NCBI RefSeq assembly: GCF_014268655.2
Contig: NZ_JABWQX020000001.1
Coordinates: forward strand, 1,952,001-2,016,000
Direction of reading: 5' to 3'
From: Pseudomonas marvdashtae
GTDB taxonomy: Bacteria; Pseudomonadota; Gammaproteobacteria; Pseudomonadales; Pseudomonadaceae
Length of the DNA stretch: 64,000 nt
Shown here: positions 40,233-51,408 of the stretch, piece after piece
Layout: the number at the start of each line of letters is the position of its first letter
Position numbering within the stretch: position 1 is the stretch's first letter
Position numbers and translations under genes: made by a program
Notes under the pieces: generated by a model
What the model saw: the letters and a program-made list of their open reading frames with translations, nothing else
Database searches by the model: none
Told to the model about the DNA's origin: nothing

Positions 40233-42812
40233 ATGCGATCAGAATACGATGCGGCCTGGGTTGAACGCGCTGCGCAAGCCTATTGGCGTAATACCGATAC
40301 ATTTAAGACCGTCGAAGACGATCATCGACCGAAGTTCTATGCCTGCTCCATGTTGCCTTATCCATCGGGAAAGCTGCACATGGGGCATGTACGCAACTAT
40401 ACGATCAACGACATGTTGGCGCGTCATTTGCGGATGAAAGGTTTCAATGTGTTGATGCCGATGGGTTGGGATGCCTTTGGATTGCCGGCGGAAAACGCGG
40501 CGATGAAGTCCGGCGTTTCACCCGCGCAGTGGACACAACTGAACATTGCCGACATGAAGTCGCAAATGCAGCCGCTGGGATTTGCCTTCGATTGGTCGCG
40601 GGAGGTCTCCACTTGTGATCCGCAGTATTACAAGTGGAGCCAGTGGTTTTTCCTCCAGTTGCTGGAAAAAGGTGTTGTCTATAAACAAACCCAAACCGTG
40701 AATTGGGACCCGGTCGATCGAACGGTTCTGGCCAACGAACAGGTGATCGACGGTCGGGGATGGCGTTCGGGGGCAGTCGTTGAAAAGCGCGAGATCCCTG
40801 GGTATTACCTACGCATTACTCAATATGCCGAGGAGTTGCTCGGCGCGATCGACACATTGGATGGCTGGCCGGACAGGGTGCGCGCCATGCAGCGCAACTG
40901 GATCGGCAAGACGACGGGTGTGCGCCTGGCATTTTCCCACCAGATACGAGACGTTGCCGGGCGACTGATCGAAGGAGGTGAGTTGTGGGCGTTCACGACG
41001 CGAGTCGACACGCTGATGGGGGTGACGTTCTGCGCCATCTCCCCTGAGCATGTCCTAGCTAAGCGAGCCCTGGAGCTCAACCCCGATCTTGAACCATTGA
41101 TGACGGCGTGTCGGAACAAGGATTTTGACGAGGCGCTTGGCAAATTGGGTGTCCCTTGCGGTTTCAAGGTTGAGCATCCGTTGAGCAGGGAGCCTATCGA
41201 GTTATGGATAACCAACTATGTACTCGATGAATATGGTGAGGGTGCGCTGATGGGGGTGCCCGCCCACGATGAGCGTGATTTCGAATTCGCTCGGCAATAT
41301 GATTTGCCCGTTCGCCAAGTCATCGCCCATGAAGGCGATGTTTACGATCCGCGTAACTGGTCCGATAGCTACGCTCGTTGTGAGGGCCGCCTGGTGAATT
41401 CAGGCATATACGATGGGCTATCCGTCGCTCAGGCGGCCCAGGCCATAACCACTGCATTGGTGGAATGTGGGAAAGGTGATCGACGGACTACTTGGCGCCT
41501 GCGCGATTGGGGAATCTCTCGACAGCGGTATTGGGGGACCCCCATTCCGATCATCCACTGCAAGCTATGTGGTGACGTTCCGGTGCCTTATTCGGACTTG
41601 CCGGTCGTACTTCCTGATGATTGCATCCCGGACGGCAGTGGGAACCCGCTACTTACCCATGACGGGTTTCGCCACGTAGCCTGTCCGTCTTGCTTGGCTC
41701 CTGCACTGCGTGAAACCGACACCATGGATACCTTCGTCGATTCAAGTTGGTATTTCATGCGCTATTGCGATCCAGACAATCACGCGTCCATGGTCGGGCC
41801 TGGCAGTCGCTATTGGATGCCGATCGATCAGTACATCGGCGGCATCGAACATGCTGTGCTGCACCTGCTCTATGCCCGGTTCTGGACCCGGGCGATGCGT
41901 GACGAAGGCCTGGTCGACTTCAGTGAGCCGTTCAAGAGTCTCTTCACCCAAGGAATGCTGCTCCGCGAAAGTTACTCCCGGAAAAAGGCCGACGGCAGCC
42001 GCCAATGGTTCTACCCCGCGCAAGTCGCTGTCGAATATGACCACAAGGGCCGCCCGATCAAGGCGATATCGCTGGAGGATGGTTTGCCAGTCGATATAGG
42101 CGGTGCGGAAAAAATGTCCAAATCCAAGAACAATGTTGTCGAGCCAAAGGAGATTATCGCCAAGTTCGGGGCCGACACTGCTCGACTGTTCACGATTTTT
42201 GCCGGTCCGCCTGACCAGGACACGGTATGGAGTGACAGCGGCGTGGAGGGCGCCTATCGTTTTTTGAGCCGGCTCTGGCGCTTCGCCCACGATTGCGGAG
42301 CTCGGTTTGACGCGAGCGATCAGCTTGGGGAGTCTGCCGAGTCGAAACGTGTGCGGCATGAGGTTCATCGTCTGTTGCAGCAGATCAACAGGGACTTCGA
42401 GCGGCTGCAATACAACACCGTTGTCTCGGGCGCGATGAAAATCCTCAAGGTGCTTGAGGGTGCCAAGGCCGCGAATCCGACAATTGTTTGTGAGGGTATG
42501 GCTATCCTGTTGCAGGTTTTGTATCCGGTAACACCGCACATTTCTCACGTTTTGTGGGGAGAGTTGGGTTATGCGGGCGTTATCCATGACAGTTCATGGC
42601 CAATGCCGGACGGGGACGCGCTGACGCAGGACGAAGTAAAGATGGTCGTGCAAGTCAACGGAAAGGTGCGCGGCGAGATCATGATCGAAACCGATGCCGA
42701 CCATGAGGCGATACGGCTCCGGGTATCGTCCGATGCGCTATTGCACAAGCGTCTGGAGGGGGCTGTCAGGATGGTTGTGGTGCCGAACCGCTTGGTGAAT
42801 TTTATAGTCTGA
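40233..42812 (+). CDS. leuS: Second leucyl-tRNA synthetase, probable self-resistance copy
   Basis: 859 residues from [21 protein letters not shown] upstream; full length for a bacterial LeuRS. Catalytic motifs intact: [10 protein letters not shown] (HIGH, residues 49-52), KMSKS (about 627-631), [12 protein letters not shown] and VNWDPVD. The CP1 editing domain is present with T255-T256-R257 and the catalytic-type D346 in PAHDERD, but the usual T-T-R-P/A-D-T reads T-T-R-V-D-T. Charges leucine to tRNA(Leu). It cannot be the housekeeping copy by context (normally near lptE-holA in Pseudomonas), and it ends a biosynthetic cluster, as mupM or other resistant synthetase copies do. Several signature stretches remind me more of beta-proteobacterial LeuRS than of Pseudomonas. 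Confidence 0.93.
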   Translation: MRSEYDAAWVERAAQAYWRNTDTFKTVEDDHRPKFYACSMLPYPSGKLHMGHVRNYTINDMLARHLRMKGFNVLMPMGWDAFGLPAENAAMKSGVSPAQWTQLNIADMKSQMQPLGFAFDWSREVSTCDPQYYKWSQWFFLQLLEKGVVYKQTQTVNWDPVDRTVLANEQVIDGRGWRSGAVVEKREIPGYYLRITQYAEELLGAIDTLDGWPDRVRAMQRNWIGKTTGVRLAFSHQIRDVAGRLIEGGELWAFTTRVDTLMGVTFCAISPEHVLAKRALELNPDLEPLMTACRNKDFDEALGKLGVPCGFKVEHPLSREPIELWITNYVLDEYGEGALMGVPAHDERDFEFARQYDLPVRQVIAHEGDVYDPRNWSDSYARCEGRLVNSGIYDGLSVAQAAQAITTALVECGKGDRRTTWRLRDWGISRQRYWGTPIPIIHCKLCGDVPVPYSDLPVVLPDDCIPDGSGNPLLTHDGFRHVACPSCLAPALRETDTMDTFVDSSWYFMRYCDPDNHASMVGPGSRYWMPIDQYIGGIEHAVLHLLYARFWTRAMRDEGLVDFSEPFKSLFTQGMLLRESYSRKKADGSRQWFYPAQVAVEYDHKGRPIKAISLEDGLPVDIGGAEKMSKSKNNVVEPKEIIAKFGADTARLFTIFAGPPDQDTVWSDSGVEGAYRFLSRLWRFAHDCGARFDASDQLGESAESKRVRHEVHRLLQQINRDFERLQYNTVVSGAMKILKVLEGAKAANPTIVCEGMAILLQVLYPVTPHISHVLWGELGYAGVIHDSSWPMPDGDALTQDEVKMVVQVNGKVRGEIMIETDADHEAIRLRVSSDALLHKRLEGAVRMVVVPNRLVNFIV

Positions 42813-42852
42813 GGTCTTGCAAGCTGTCAGTGCAGGAAAAGGCGGATATCGG

Positions 42853-42874
42853 AATTGCGGGTTCCGCAATTTCC
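42853..42874 (+). terminator. Weak hairpin after the cluster leuS
   Basis: Stem AATTGCGG / CCGCAATT with loop GTT, 40 bases past the stop, followed by TCCC only. Possible terminator or 3' stabiliser of the cluster transcript. Confidence 0.4.
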
Positions 42875-42882
42875 CAAACAAT

Positions 42883-42913
42883 AGAAAAAAAAGCCCCGAA
42901 CCAGTCGGGGCTT
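42883..42913 (-). terminator. Terminator of aceA
   Basis: Stem AAGCCCCGA / TCGGGGCTT with a 5-base loop; on the minus strand it is followed by a run of eight T. About 60 bases beyond the aceA stop. Confidence 0.88.
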
Positions 42914-42974
42914 CAAATCGTCGGCTTTGCGGTTAGCTTTTATTCGGTCCGCAAGGGCCGTTTACACGTTTTGA

Positions 42975-44300
<1,326 letters not shown>

Positions 44301-44656
44301 GGAGATAAACCTCGTCGCATAGGTCTGGGGTGGAAAATTCCTGCTCCTGCCGACCAGGGGGTTGGCGTACAAGTCGGTTCAGGCGGGGAGGCGACGGGAT
44401 GAACGATGGGCTCGAGGGGAAAGTGAGCAGGTAGAGGCGAACTGCGGGCGCATTCGGGCGTCGTGGGCCTTGATACGAACTCAGAGTGATGCCGGGTTAC
44501 CTAGTTACGCTTCCGTCCCTCGGGACAACTTCGTTCCAGTCGCAACCTCGTCAAACACACCTTGTGGGCGGTACAGACACGAATCGGCTCGCAGGGTAGT
44601 TGCAAGCGTCGACCCGAAGGCCCTTGCCAGGGCCCCTGATTAGCGGGAGCGAGGCC

Positions 44657-44717
44657 ATCATGCCTTCGGTTTTTTGGCTCGTCAAACGTTTTGTAGTGCT
44701 TTTTTTCAAGCACTACA
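44657..44717 (-). promoter_or_regulatory. Probable aceA promoter with RccR-type operator
   Basis: On the minus strand: TGTAGT-N14-ACTACA (44692-44717; arms extend to a 10-base inverted repeat), directly followed by TTGACG (44680-44685), 17 bases, CATGAT (44657-44662). The TGTAGT/ACTACA half-sites match those reported for RccR, the KDPG-responsive RpiR-type regulator of aceA in Pseudomonas; the exact spacing rule is from memory. The predicted transcript would have a leader of about 350 bases before the aceA ATG, which is long, so a nearer promoter may also exist. The rest of 44301-44757 shows no gene. Confidence 0.6.
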
Positions 44718-44757
44718 TCTTTGGTCTAATACGACTCATCAGTCAGTTTTTGGTGCT

Positions 44758-45525
44758 TTAGTTCAGGGTGTCGACCTTGACCCGCAAAATCATGTCGTCC
44801 CGGCCTTGGGTCGAGTAGCTGCGGGTCAGGCCCTGTTTATCGGCTTGCGTCTGGCGATTTACGCCGGCCAGGGTGATCCATTCGCCCAGGCGACCGCTGA
44901 CGGTTGTGTCGGTACTTTGTACGTTCACTACATCGGGACGTTCCTGGCTCATGCGGTCACGGTTGGTACTGATGTTCAGATGAACGGTCTCGCCAGTGAC
45001 GCTGGCCGTCACATAAAAACCTTGGGTGACGTTGCGGTATTCGGTCTGGCTTTGCAGGCGGCCGTAACTGTCGGTCTGGTTGCTGGTGAACGGCACGCTC
45101 TGGCCGACCTGGATCAACGCCGGCTGGCCTTCGCTGGCCTGGATCTGTTGCACGCCACCGTCACGGCTGGCCGTGCCGCGGTTGATGATGCGGGTCTGGC
45201 TGGGGGCGGCGCCGTTGATGGAATAGCCCTGGTCGCCCTGCAGGTTGTTTTCGTTGGTATCGACCGTGATCAGCAAGCGCTTGGGGGCGGTGTCCAGTTG
45301 GGCCAGGAATTGCCGAAGCTCGGCGATCTTGCCGGGCTCGGCGTTGACGATCAACTGGTTGCCATAGGCGCTGACCTGACCGTCCTTGCCGATGAAATTC
45401 TGCGCCACCGGCAGCAGATCCGCGCTGGTTCGGTAGTTCAGCGGCACGATTTCGGTGGCGGCCATGACTGACAGGCTGCAACCGAGCAGCAAGGTGGTCA
45501 GCAGGGTACGTAGGGACATGTCCAT
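44758..45525 (-). CDS. Secretin N-domain (STN/NolW-like) protein, exported
   Basis: 255 residues from MDMSLRTLLTTLLLGCSLSVMA; a start at MSLRT two codons later is also possible. Signal peptide with a likely cut after VMA. The mature N-terminus (TEIVPLNYRTSADLLPVAQNFIGKDGQVSAYGNQLIVNA) is a secretin N1-type domain, followed by a beta-rich region, but there is no membrane-gate secretin domain, so it is not a full secretin channel. Probably periplasmic or outer-membrane attached. Its partner is unknown; no secretion genes are near. Conserved position upstream of aceA is likely in related strains. Confidence 0.8.
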   Translation of the reverse strand: MDMSLRTLLTTLLLGCSLSVMAATEIVPLNYRTSADLLPVAQNFIGKDGQVSAYGNQLIVNAEPGKIAELRQFLAQLDTAPKRLLITVDTNENNLQGDQGYSINGAAPSQTRIINRGTASRDGGVQQIQASEGQPALIQVGQSVPFTSNQTDSYGRLQSQTEYRNVTQGFYVTASVTGETVHLNISTNRDRMSQERPDVVNVQSTDTTVSGRLGEWITLAGVNRQTQADKQGLTRSYSTQGRDDMILRVKVDTLN

Positions 45526-45667
45526 TTCTCCGCGAGACAAAGGCTAGATATTGCCAGTTTGTCGGCCCCGGATGGGGCAAGTTGAATGGTAGACGGCAAA
45601 ACGCCCCGGCATCGATGGATGGCGGGGCGTTTTTGGGCGTTGCATCATGTTGTTGCATGCTGCCTTT

Positions 45668-45760
45668 GTGGCGAGGGAGCTTGCTCCCGTTGGGCTGCGC
45701 AGCGGCCCTCGTTTTTTTGGGGTCGCTGCGCGACCCAGCGGGAGCAAGCTCCCTCGCCAC
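45668..45760. repeat. REP pair (BIME), same family as at 7986
   Basis: GTGGCGAGGGAGCTTGCTCCCG at 45668 and its inverse ending at 45760, with a T-rich centre (GTTTTTTTGG) that gives it the look of a bidirectional terminator between the STN-domain gene and the GNAT gene. Confidence 0.92.
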
Positions 45761-45790
45761 AGAGTATTGTGTTGCTGCTTCCAGCGGTGT

Positions 45791-46216
45791 TCAGGCCGAA
45801 TGACGGACCATGTCCACATGAGGAATTCCGGCCTCCAGAAACTCCTCGCTCACCACCGTAAACCCCAGTCGCTCATAGAACGGCGTGGCATGCACCTGCG
45901 CGCTGAGCATCTGTTGCTGGAGACCGCGTTTCTCGGCCTCGGCGATCACCGCGTGCATCAGCGCATCGCCCACCTTCAGGCCGCGCCAATCCTTGAGGAC
46001 CGAAACGCGTCCGATGTGGCCGTCGACCAGGAGGCGTGCGGTGCCGATGGGAAAGTCGCCTTCGTAGGCCAGAAAATGTACCGCTTCCTGGTCATCCGAA
46101 TCCCACTCCAGCTCCGGTGGCACGGATTGCTCGGCAATGAACACCGTTTCACGAATGCGCCGGATCTCGGCGTTATCCTTTTGCCAGTCTGCGACACGAA
46201 CGTGAATTTTACTCAT
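45791..46216 (-). CDS. GNAT-family N-acetyltransferase (ElaA/YjcF-like)
   Basis: 141 residues from MSKIHVRVADWQKDN. GNAT fold with the acetyl-CoA loop in LKDWRGLKVGDALM, IRRIRETVFIAEQSVP at the N-terminus and HATPFYERLGF near the end. Substrate unknown. Its start overlaps the RoxA gene's stop by eight bases, so the two are co-transcribed; the arrangement is common in Pseudomonas. Confidence 0.9.
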   Translation of the reverse strand: MSKIHVRVADWQKDNAEIRRIRETVFIAEQSVPPELEWDSDDQEAVHFLAYEGDFPIGTARLLVDGHIGRVSVLKDWRGLKVGDALMHAVIAEAEKRGLQQQMLSAQVHATPFYERLGFTVVSEEFLEAGIPHVDMVRHSA

Positions 46217-47375
46217 CGGCGAACCCCAGGCTGCCTTGTTTGACCAATTCGCAGATCAGCCCGCGACCGTCTTCATCGGCCAGCCATGGCCCGAGGTTCT
46301 CGATGTGCAGCGCGTCGGCGGCGCAAATCATCTTCAACAGGTCACGCAGCTTGCCCGGCAGGTAACGGCTCTGGCCGCTGGCGAACAACAGCAGGTCATC
46401 ATCGACTTCCGACCAGGCGAGGCGGGCGCTCGGGTTGCGGATGATCACCGCGCCCTGTTCCAGGCCGGCCAGCAGGTCGTCCTCTTCCATCTCCGGACCG
46501 ACCACCAGTTCCGGGTAGCGCGGCTCGGTCATGAACTGGCCAAACCAGGTCAGCAACAGGCGTTCGTCGCTCATGTGCTCGGCCAGCAGGCCCTTGAGTC
46601 GGTCGAGGGCGTCGTGCTGGATCTGATGCGGATCGGCGACAGGTCGCGCATCGGCGTCGGTGTAGCGCTCTTCGTCAGGCAGGAACTGGCTGAGGAAATC
46701 GGTGAAATGTGTCAGGACCTCGGCCGCGCTCGGCGCGCGGAAACCCACCGAGTAAGTCATGCAATCATCCACGGCGACGCCGCAATGGGCCAGGCGTGGC
46801 GGCAGGTAGAGCATGTCCCCCGGTTCCAGGACCCACTCGTCGGTGGCTTCGAAATCGGCGAGGATGCGCAAGTCCGCGTGCGGCAGCAGCGGGCTCTCGG
46901 AGTCGCACATCTGGCCGATTTTCCAGTTGCGCTTGCCATGGCCTTGCAGCAGGAACACGTCGTAGTTGTCGAAATGCGGGCCTACGCCGCCACCGGGGGC
47001 GGCGAAGCTGATCATCACATCATCGATGCGCCAGCTCGGCAGGAAGCGGAAATGTTCAAGCAGTTCGCTGACTTCCGGGACGAACTGATCGACAGCCTGT
47101 ACCAGCAGGGTCCACTCGCGCTCCGGCAGCTTGCTGAATTCGTCCTCGGCGAACGGGCCGCGACGAAGCTCCCACGGACGCTCGCCGTGCTCGATCACCA
47201 GGCGCGACTCGACCTCTTCTTCAAGCGCCAGGCCAGCCAACTCGTCGGCGTCGATCGGGCTTTCGAAGTCAGGGATTGCCTGACGGATCAGCAGCGGTTT
47301 TTTCTGCCAGTAGTCGCGCAGGAACTCCCGTGCCGTGATGCCGCCCAGGAGTTGCAGTGGAATATCAGGATTCAT
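46209..47375 (-). CDS. roxA: Ribosomal protein uL16 3-hydroxylase (YcfD/RoxA)
   Basis: 388 residues from MNPDIPLQLLGG. JmjC-type 2-oxoglutarate/Fe(II) oxygenase that hydroxylates an arginine of ribosomal protein L16 in E. coli. Iron ligands are H134 and D136 in GPHFDNYDVF and H197 in RLAHCGV; the C-terminal winged-helix part is present. Upstream partner of the GNAT gene; purB lies 84 bases upstream with its terminator between. Confidence 0.9.
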   Translation of the reverse strand: MNPDIPLQLLGGITAREFLRDYWQKKPLLIRQAIPDFESPIDADELAGLALEEEVESRLVIEHGERPWELRRGPFAEDEFSKLPEREWTLLVQAVDQFVPEVSELLEHFRFLPSWRIDDVMISFAAPGGGVGPHFDNYDVFLLQGHGKRNWKIGQMCDSESPLLPHADLRILADFEATDEWVLEPGDMLYLPPRLAHCGVAVDDCMTYSVGFRAPSAAEVLTHFTDFLSQFLPDEERYTDADARPVADPHQIQHDALDRLKGLLAEHMSDERLLLTWFGQFMTEPRYPELVVGPEMEEDDLLAGLEQGAVIIRNPSARLAWSEVDDDLLLFASGQSRYLPGKLRDLLKMICAADALHIENLGPWLADEDGRGLICELVKQGSLGFADE

Positions 47376-47411
47376 GTGTAACCTATTGAAAAAATATACT
47401 TTTCAGACGCG

Positions 47412-47440
47412 AATAAAAACGCCCGGCGCGGCCGGGCGTC
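47412..47440 (-). terminator. Terminator of purB
   Basis: Stem ACGCCCGGC / GCCGGGCGT with loop GCG, followed on the minus strand by TTTTTATTC; 20 bases past the purB stop. Confidence 0.88.
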
Positions 47441-47459
47441 TCAAAGATGAAGCGGTGTA

Positions 47460-48917
<1,458 letters not shown>

Positions 48918-48953
48918 TTACGCGTAATAAGCTAAAAAACAGGTTGAGGCGAC

Positions 48954-49577
48954 TTATTCGTTGCGCATCAACGGGTAAAGCTCTTTCAACAATTTGCGTC
49001 GGCTGATCACCAGTTGCCAGCGATGACCACCGAGCTGTCGCCATAGCCGTGCCGAGCGAATCCCGGCCAACAGCAGGGCGCGAATCTTCGAGGCGTTGTT
49101 CGGTTGCTGCAGGTTGCGCATGTCGCCATGGACCTGGATGCGCTGGCGCAAGGTGCTCAGGGTGTCCTGGTACAGCGCACCGCAGGCGGCGATGACGTTT
49201 TCGTGGGACGGCCCGAAGTGCTCGACCTGGGACTGGATCTGCGGCAGGCGCTTGCCAATGGTTTCGAGCAGATCGTCGCGCTTGGCCAACTGGCGTTCCA
49301 GGCCCAGCATCGACAGGGCGTAGCGCAGCGGTTCGCGTTGCAGGGTGCTGGGGTCGCGCTCCAGGGCGCCGATCAAGGCGCGATAGCCTTCGCGCAGGTT
49401 CAGGTCGTCGCCGCCGTAGACTTCCAGCGTGTCCTTGGGATCGCGCACCAGCAAGCTGCCGAGCATGCAGCCCAGGCCGGCTTCGGTGGCCTGGCCGGTC
49501 TTGGCAATCCGGTCCACCAGCACGGCGGCGAGAAACACGCCGCCCAGTGCCGTCAATTGCTCCTGGGTCGGCGTCAT
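48954..49577 (-). CDS. hflD: HflD homologue
   Basis: 207 residues from [14 protein letters not shown]. All-helical, as known for HflD, which in E. coli binds phage lambda CII and sits between mnmA and purB, exactly as here. Cellular function is poorly defined. Its ATG (49575-49577) overlaps the mnmA stop by four bases. Confidence 0.93.
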   Translation of the reverse strand: MTPTQEQLTALGGVFLAAVLVDRIAKTGQATEAGLGCMLGSLLVRDPKDTLEVYGGDDLNLREGYRALIGALERDPSTLQREPLRYALSMLGLERQLAKRDDLLETIGKRLPQIQSQVEHFGPSHENVIAACGALYQDTLSTLRQRIQVHGDMRNLQQPNNASKIRALLLAGIRSARLWRQLGGHRWQLVISRRKLLKELYPLMRNE

Positions 49578-50698
49578 GCCTTGTTGCTCCAAGGCTCGGC
49601 GACTTCGATCACGCCGCCGCCCAGGCAGATGTCGTCGTCATAGAACACCACGGACTGGCCGGGTGTGACCGCGCGCTGCGGATCATCGAACGTGGCGCGA
49701 TAACCGCTGGCGGTTTTTTCCAGGGTGCAGGGCTGGTCGCTTTGGCGGTAGCGAACCTTGGCCGTCAGGCGGCGCGGCTCGCTGAGGTCGATCGGGTTGA
49801 CCCAATAGATGTCGGAGGCGAGCAGGGCGCGGGAGAACAGCCACGGATGGTCGTTGCCCTGGCCGACGATCAGCTCGTTGTGCTCCAGGTCCTTGACCAG
49901 CACGTACCACGGCTCTTCGCCGGCATCTTTCAGCCCGCCGATGCCCAGGCCCTGGCGCTGGCCGATGGTGTGGTACATCAAGCCATGGTGACGACCGATG
50001 ACTTCGCCTTCCGTCGTCTTGATCTCGCCCGGCTGGGCTGGCAGGTATTGCTTGAGGAAATCGCTGAAGCGACGCTCGCCGATGAAGCAGATCCCGGTCG
50101 AATCCTTTTTCTTGGCGGTGGCGAGCTGGTGTTTCTCGGCGATCGCGCGCACTTCGGGCTTTTCCAGTTCCCCCACCGGGAACAGGGTCTTGGCGATCTG
50201 CTCGCCGCCGACGGCATGCAGGAAGTAGCTCTGGTCCTTGTTCGGGTCCAGGCCCTTGAGCAGTTCGGTGCGGCCGTCGATATCGCGGCGGCGCACGTAG
50301 TGGCCGGTGGCGATCAGGTCGGCACCGAGCATCATGGCGTAATCAAGGAACGCCTTGAACTTGATTTCGCGGTTGCAGAGGATGTCCGGGTTCGGCGTGC
50401 GCCCAGCCTTGTATTCGGCCAGGAAATGCTCGAACACGTTGTCCCAGTATTCGGCGGCGAAGTTGGCGGTGTGCAGCTTGATGCCGATCTTGTCGCATAC
50501 GGCCTGGGCGTCTGCGAGGTCGTCCATGGCGGTGCAGTATTCGGTTCCGTCGTCTTCTTCCCAGTTCTTCATGAACAGGCCTTCCACCTCGTAACCCTGC
50601 TCGATCAGCAGAAGGGCGGAAACGGAAGAGTCCACGCCGCCGGACATGCCGACTATGACGCGCTGTTTAGGGGTATTCGAAGAGGCTGGATCACGCAT
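49574..50698 (-). CDS. mnmA: tRNA-specific 2-thiouridylase
   Basis: 374 residues from [28 protein letters not shown]. Uses ATP and a persulfide relay to thiolate U34 of tRNA-Lys, -Glu and -Gln. The PP-loop motif (SGGVDSS) and both catalytic cysteines, in [12 protein letters not shown] and [11 protein letters not shown], are present. Sits between nudJ and hflD. Confidence 0.97.
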   Translation of the reverse strand: MRDPASSNTPKQRVIVGMSGGVDSSVSALLLIEQGYEVEGLFMKNWEEDDGTEYCTAMDDLADAQAVCDKIGIKLHTANFAAEYWDNVFEHFLAEYKAGRTPNPDILCNREIKFKAFLDYAMMLGADLIATGHYVRRRDIDGRTELLKGLDPNKDQSYFLHAVGGEQIAKTLFPVGELEKPEVRAIAEKHQLATAKKKDSTGICFIGERRFSDFLKQYLPAQPGEIKTTEGEVIGRHHGLMYHTIGQRQGLGIGGLKDAGEEPWYVLVKDLEHNELIVGQGNDHPWLFSRALLASDIYWVNPIDLSEPRRLTAKVRYRQSDQPCTLEKTASGYRATFDDPQRAVTPGQSVVFYDDDICLGGGVIEVAEPWSNKA

Positions 50699-50757
50699 AG
50701 GAATTCAATGTGTGTCTTGAAAAAGGACGCGATTCTATCAGGCCCGGGCGCGCAAGG

Positions 50758-51204
50758 CTAAAGAGAAGGGCGGATCAGCGACAGGCTGTGGCGGTGGCCG
50801 GCCAGAAAATCGTCGATACAGCGGATAATCAGCTCGCTACGCCAGCGGTCGCGCTGTTCGAGCAGTTCGTCGCGGGTCAACCAATGGGCGCCGAGGATGC
50901 CGTCGTCCAGTTGATATTCCGGGTGGTGTTTCAAGGCTTTGGCGGCGAAGCAGACTCGCTGGTAGGTCACGCCGTTGCTCGGGGCTGTGTAGAGGTAGAT
51001 GCCGGTGACGCTGGTGGGCTCGACGTCCCAGCCGGTTTCTTCGAGGGTTTCGCGTATGGCGGCTTCGATGAGGGTTTCGTTGGGGTCCAGGTGGCCGGCG
51101 GGTTGGTTGAGTACCGCGCGTCCGCCTTTGGATTCTTCCACCATCAGGAAGCGGCCGTTGTCTTCGACGAGGGTGGCGACGGTGACGTGGGGGTGCCAGT
51201 TCAT
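50758..51204 (-). CDS. nudJ: Nudix hydrolase, phosphatase NudJ type
   Basis: 148 residues from MNWHPHVTVATLVED. Nudix box intact: G-x5-E-x7-R-E-x2-E-E-x-G-W within GHLDPNETLIEAAIRETLEETGW. NudJ relatives hydrolyse nucleotide di- and triphosphates and HMP-diphosphate; the position beside mnmA and the N-terminus fit NudJ. 60 bases before mnmA, probably same transcript. Confidence 0.88.
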   Translation of the reverse strand: MNWHPHVTVATLVEDNGRFLMVEESKGGRAVLNQPAGHLDPNETLIEAAIRETLEETGWDVEPTSVTGIYLYTAPSNGVTYQRVCFAAKALKHHPEYQLDDGILGAHWLTRDELLEQRDRWRSELIIRCIDDFLAGHRHSLSLIRPSL

Positions 51205-51408
51205 AAGGTTCTTCTTTTCTCAGATTGGGTGCCGACCCGGTGGAAGTAAGCTTGTTCGTGATAGCGGTGGGTCGGTCAATATTAAATGAACGACGGATCG
51301 CAGTCCCGAACAAACTCCCACACGGGTGCTTACGTTCTCCTTGTTAACGACGCGGGTCTTAGATGTAAATACCAGTACCCCTTCGATGGCCTATGGTCTG
51401 GGCGCTCC

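Larger units (their letters stand above)
31637..42812 (+). other. Ten-gene putative antimetabolite biosynthesis cluster with extra LeuRS
   Basis: Ten co-directional genes with short gaps or overlaps (largest gap 86 bases by my start choices), flanked by the divergent nuo promoter region and a pair of terminators before aceA. Content: two PLP enzymes, two aldolase/lyase types, a hydratase, three NAD(P)-type oxidoreductases, an exporter and a leucyl-tRNA synthetase. Base composition is visibly AT-richer than both flanks for the first nine genes, with frequent TTA and ATA codons; leuS is intermediate. No carrier protein, NRPS or PKS. The whole reads as a self-contained pathway for a small amino-acid-like molecule with target-based resistance. 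Confidence 0.7.

Noticed and set aside
44420..44640. Possible tRNA or small RNA upstream of aceA
   Set aside because: GC-rich short stems but no T-arm motif or cloverleaf; better explained as the aceA leader.
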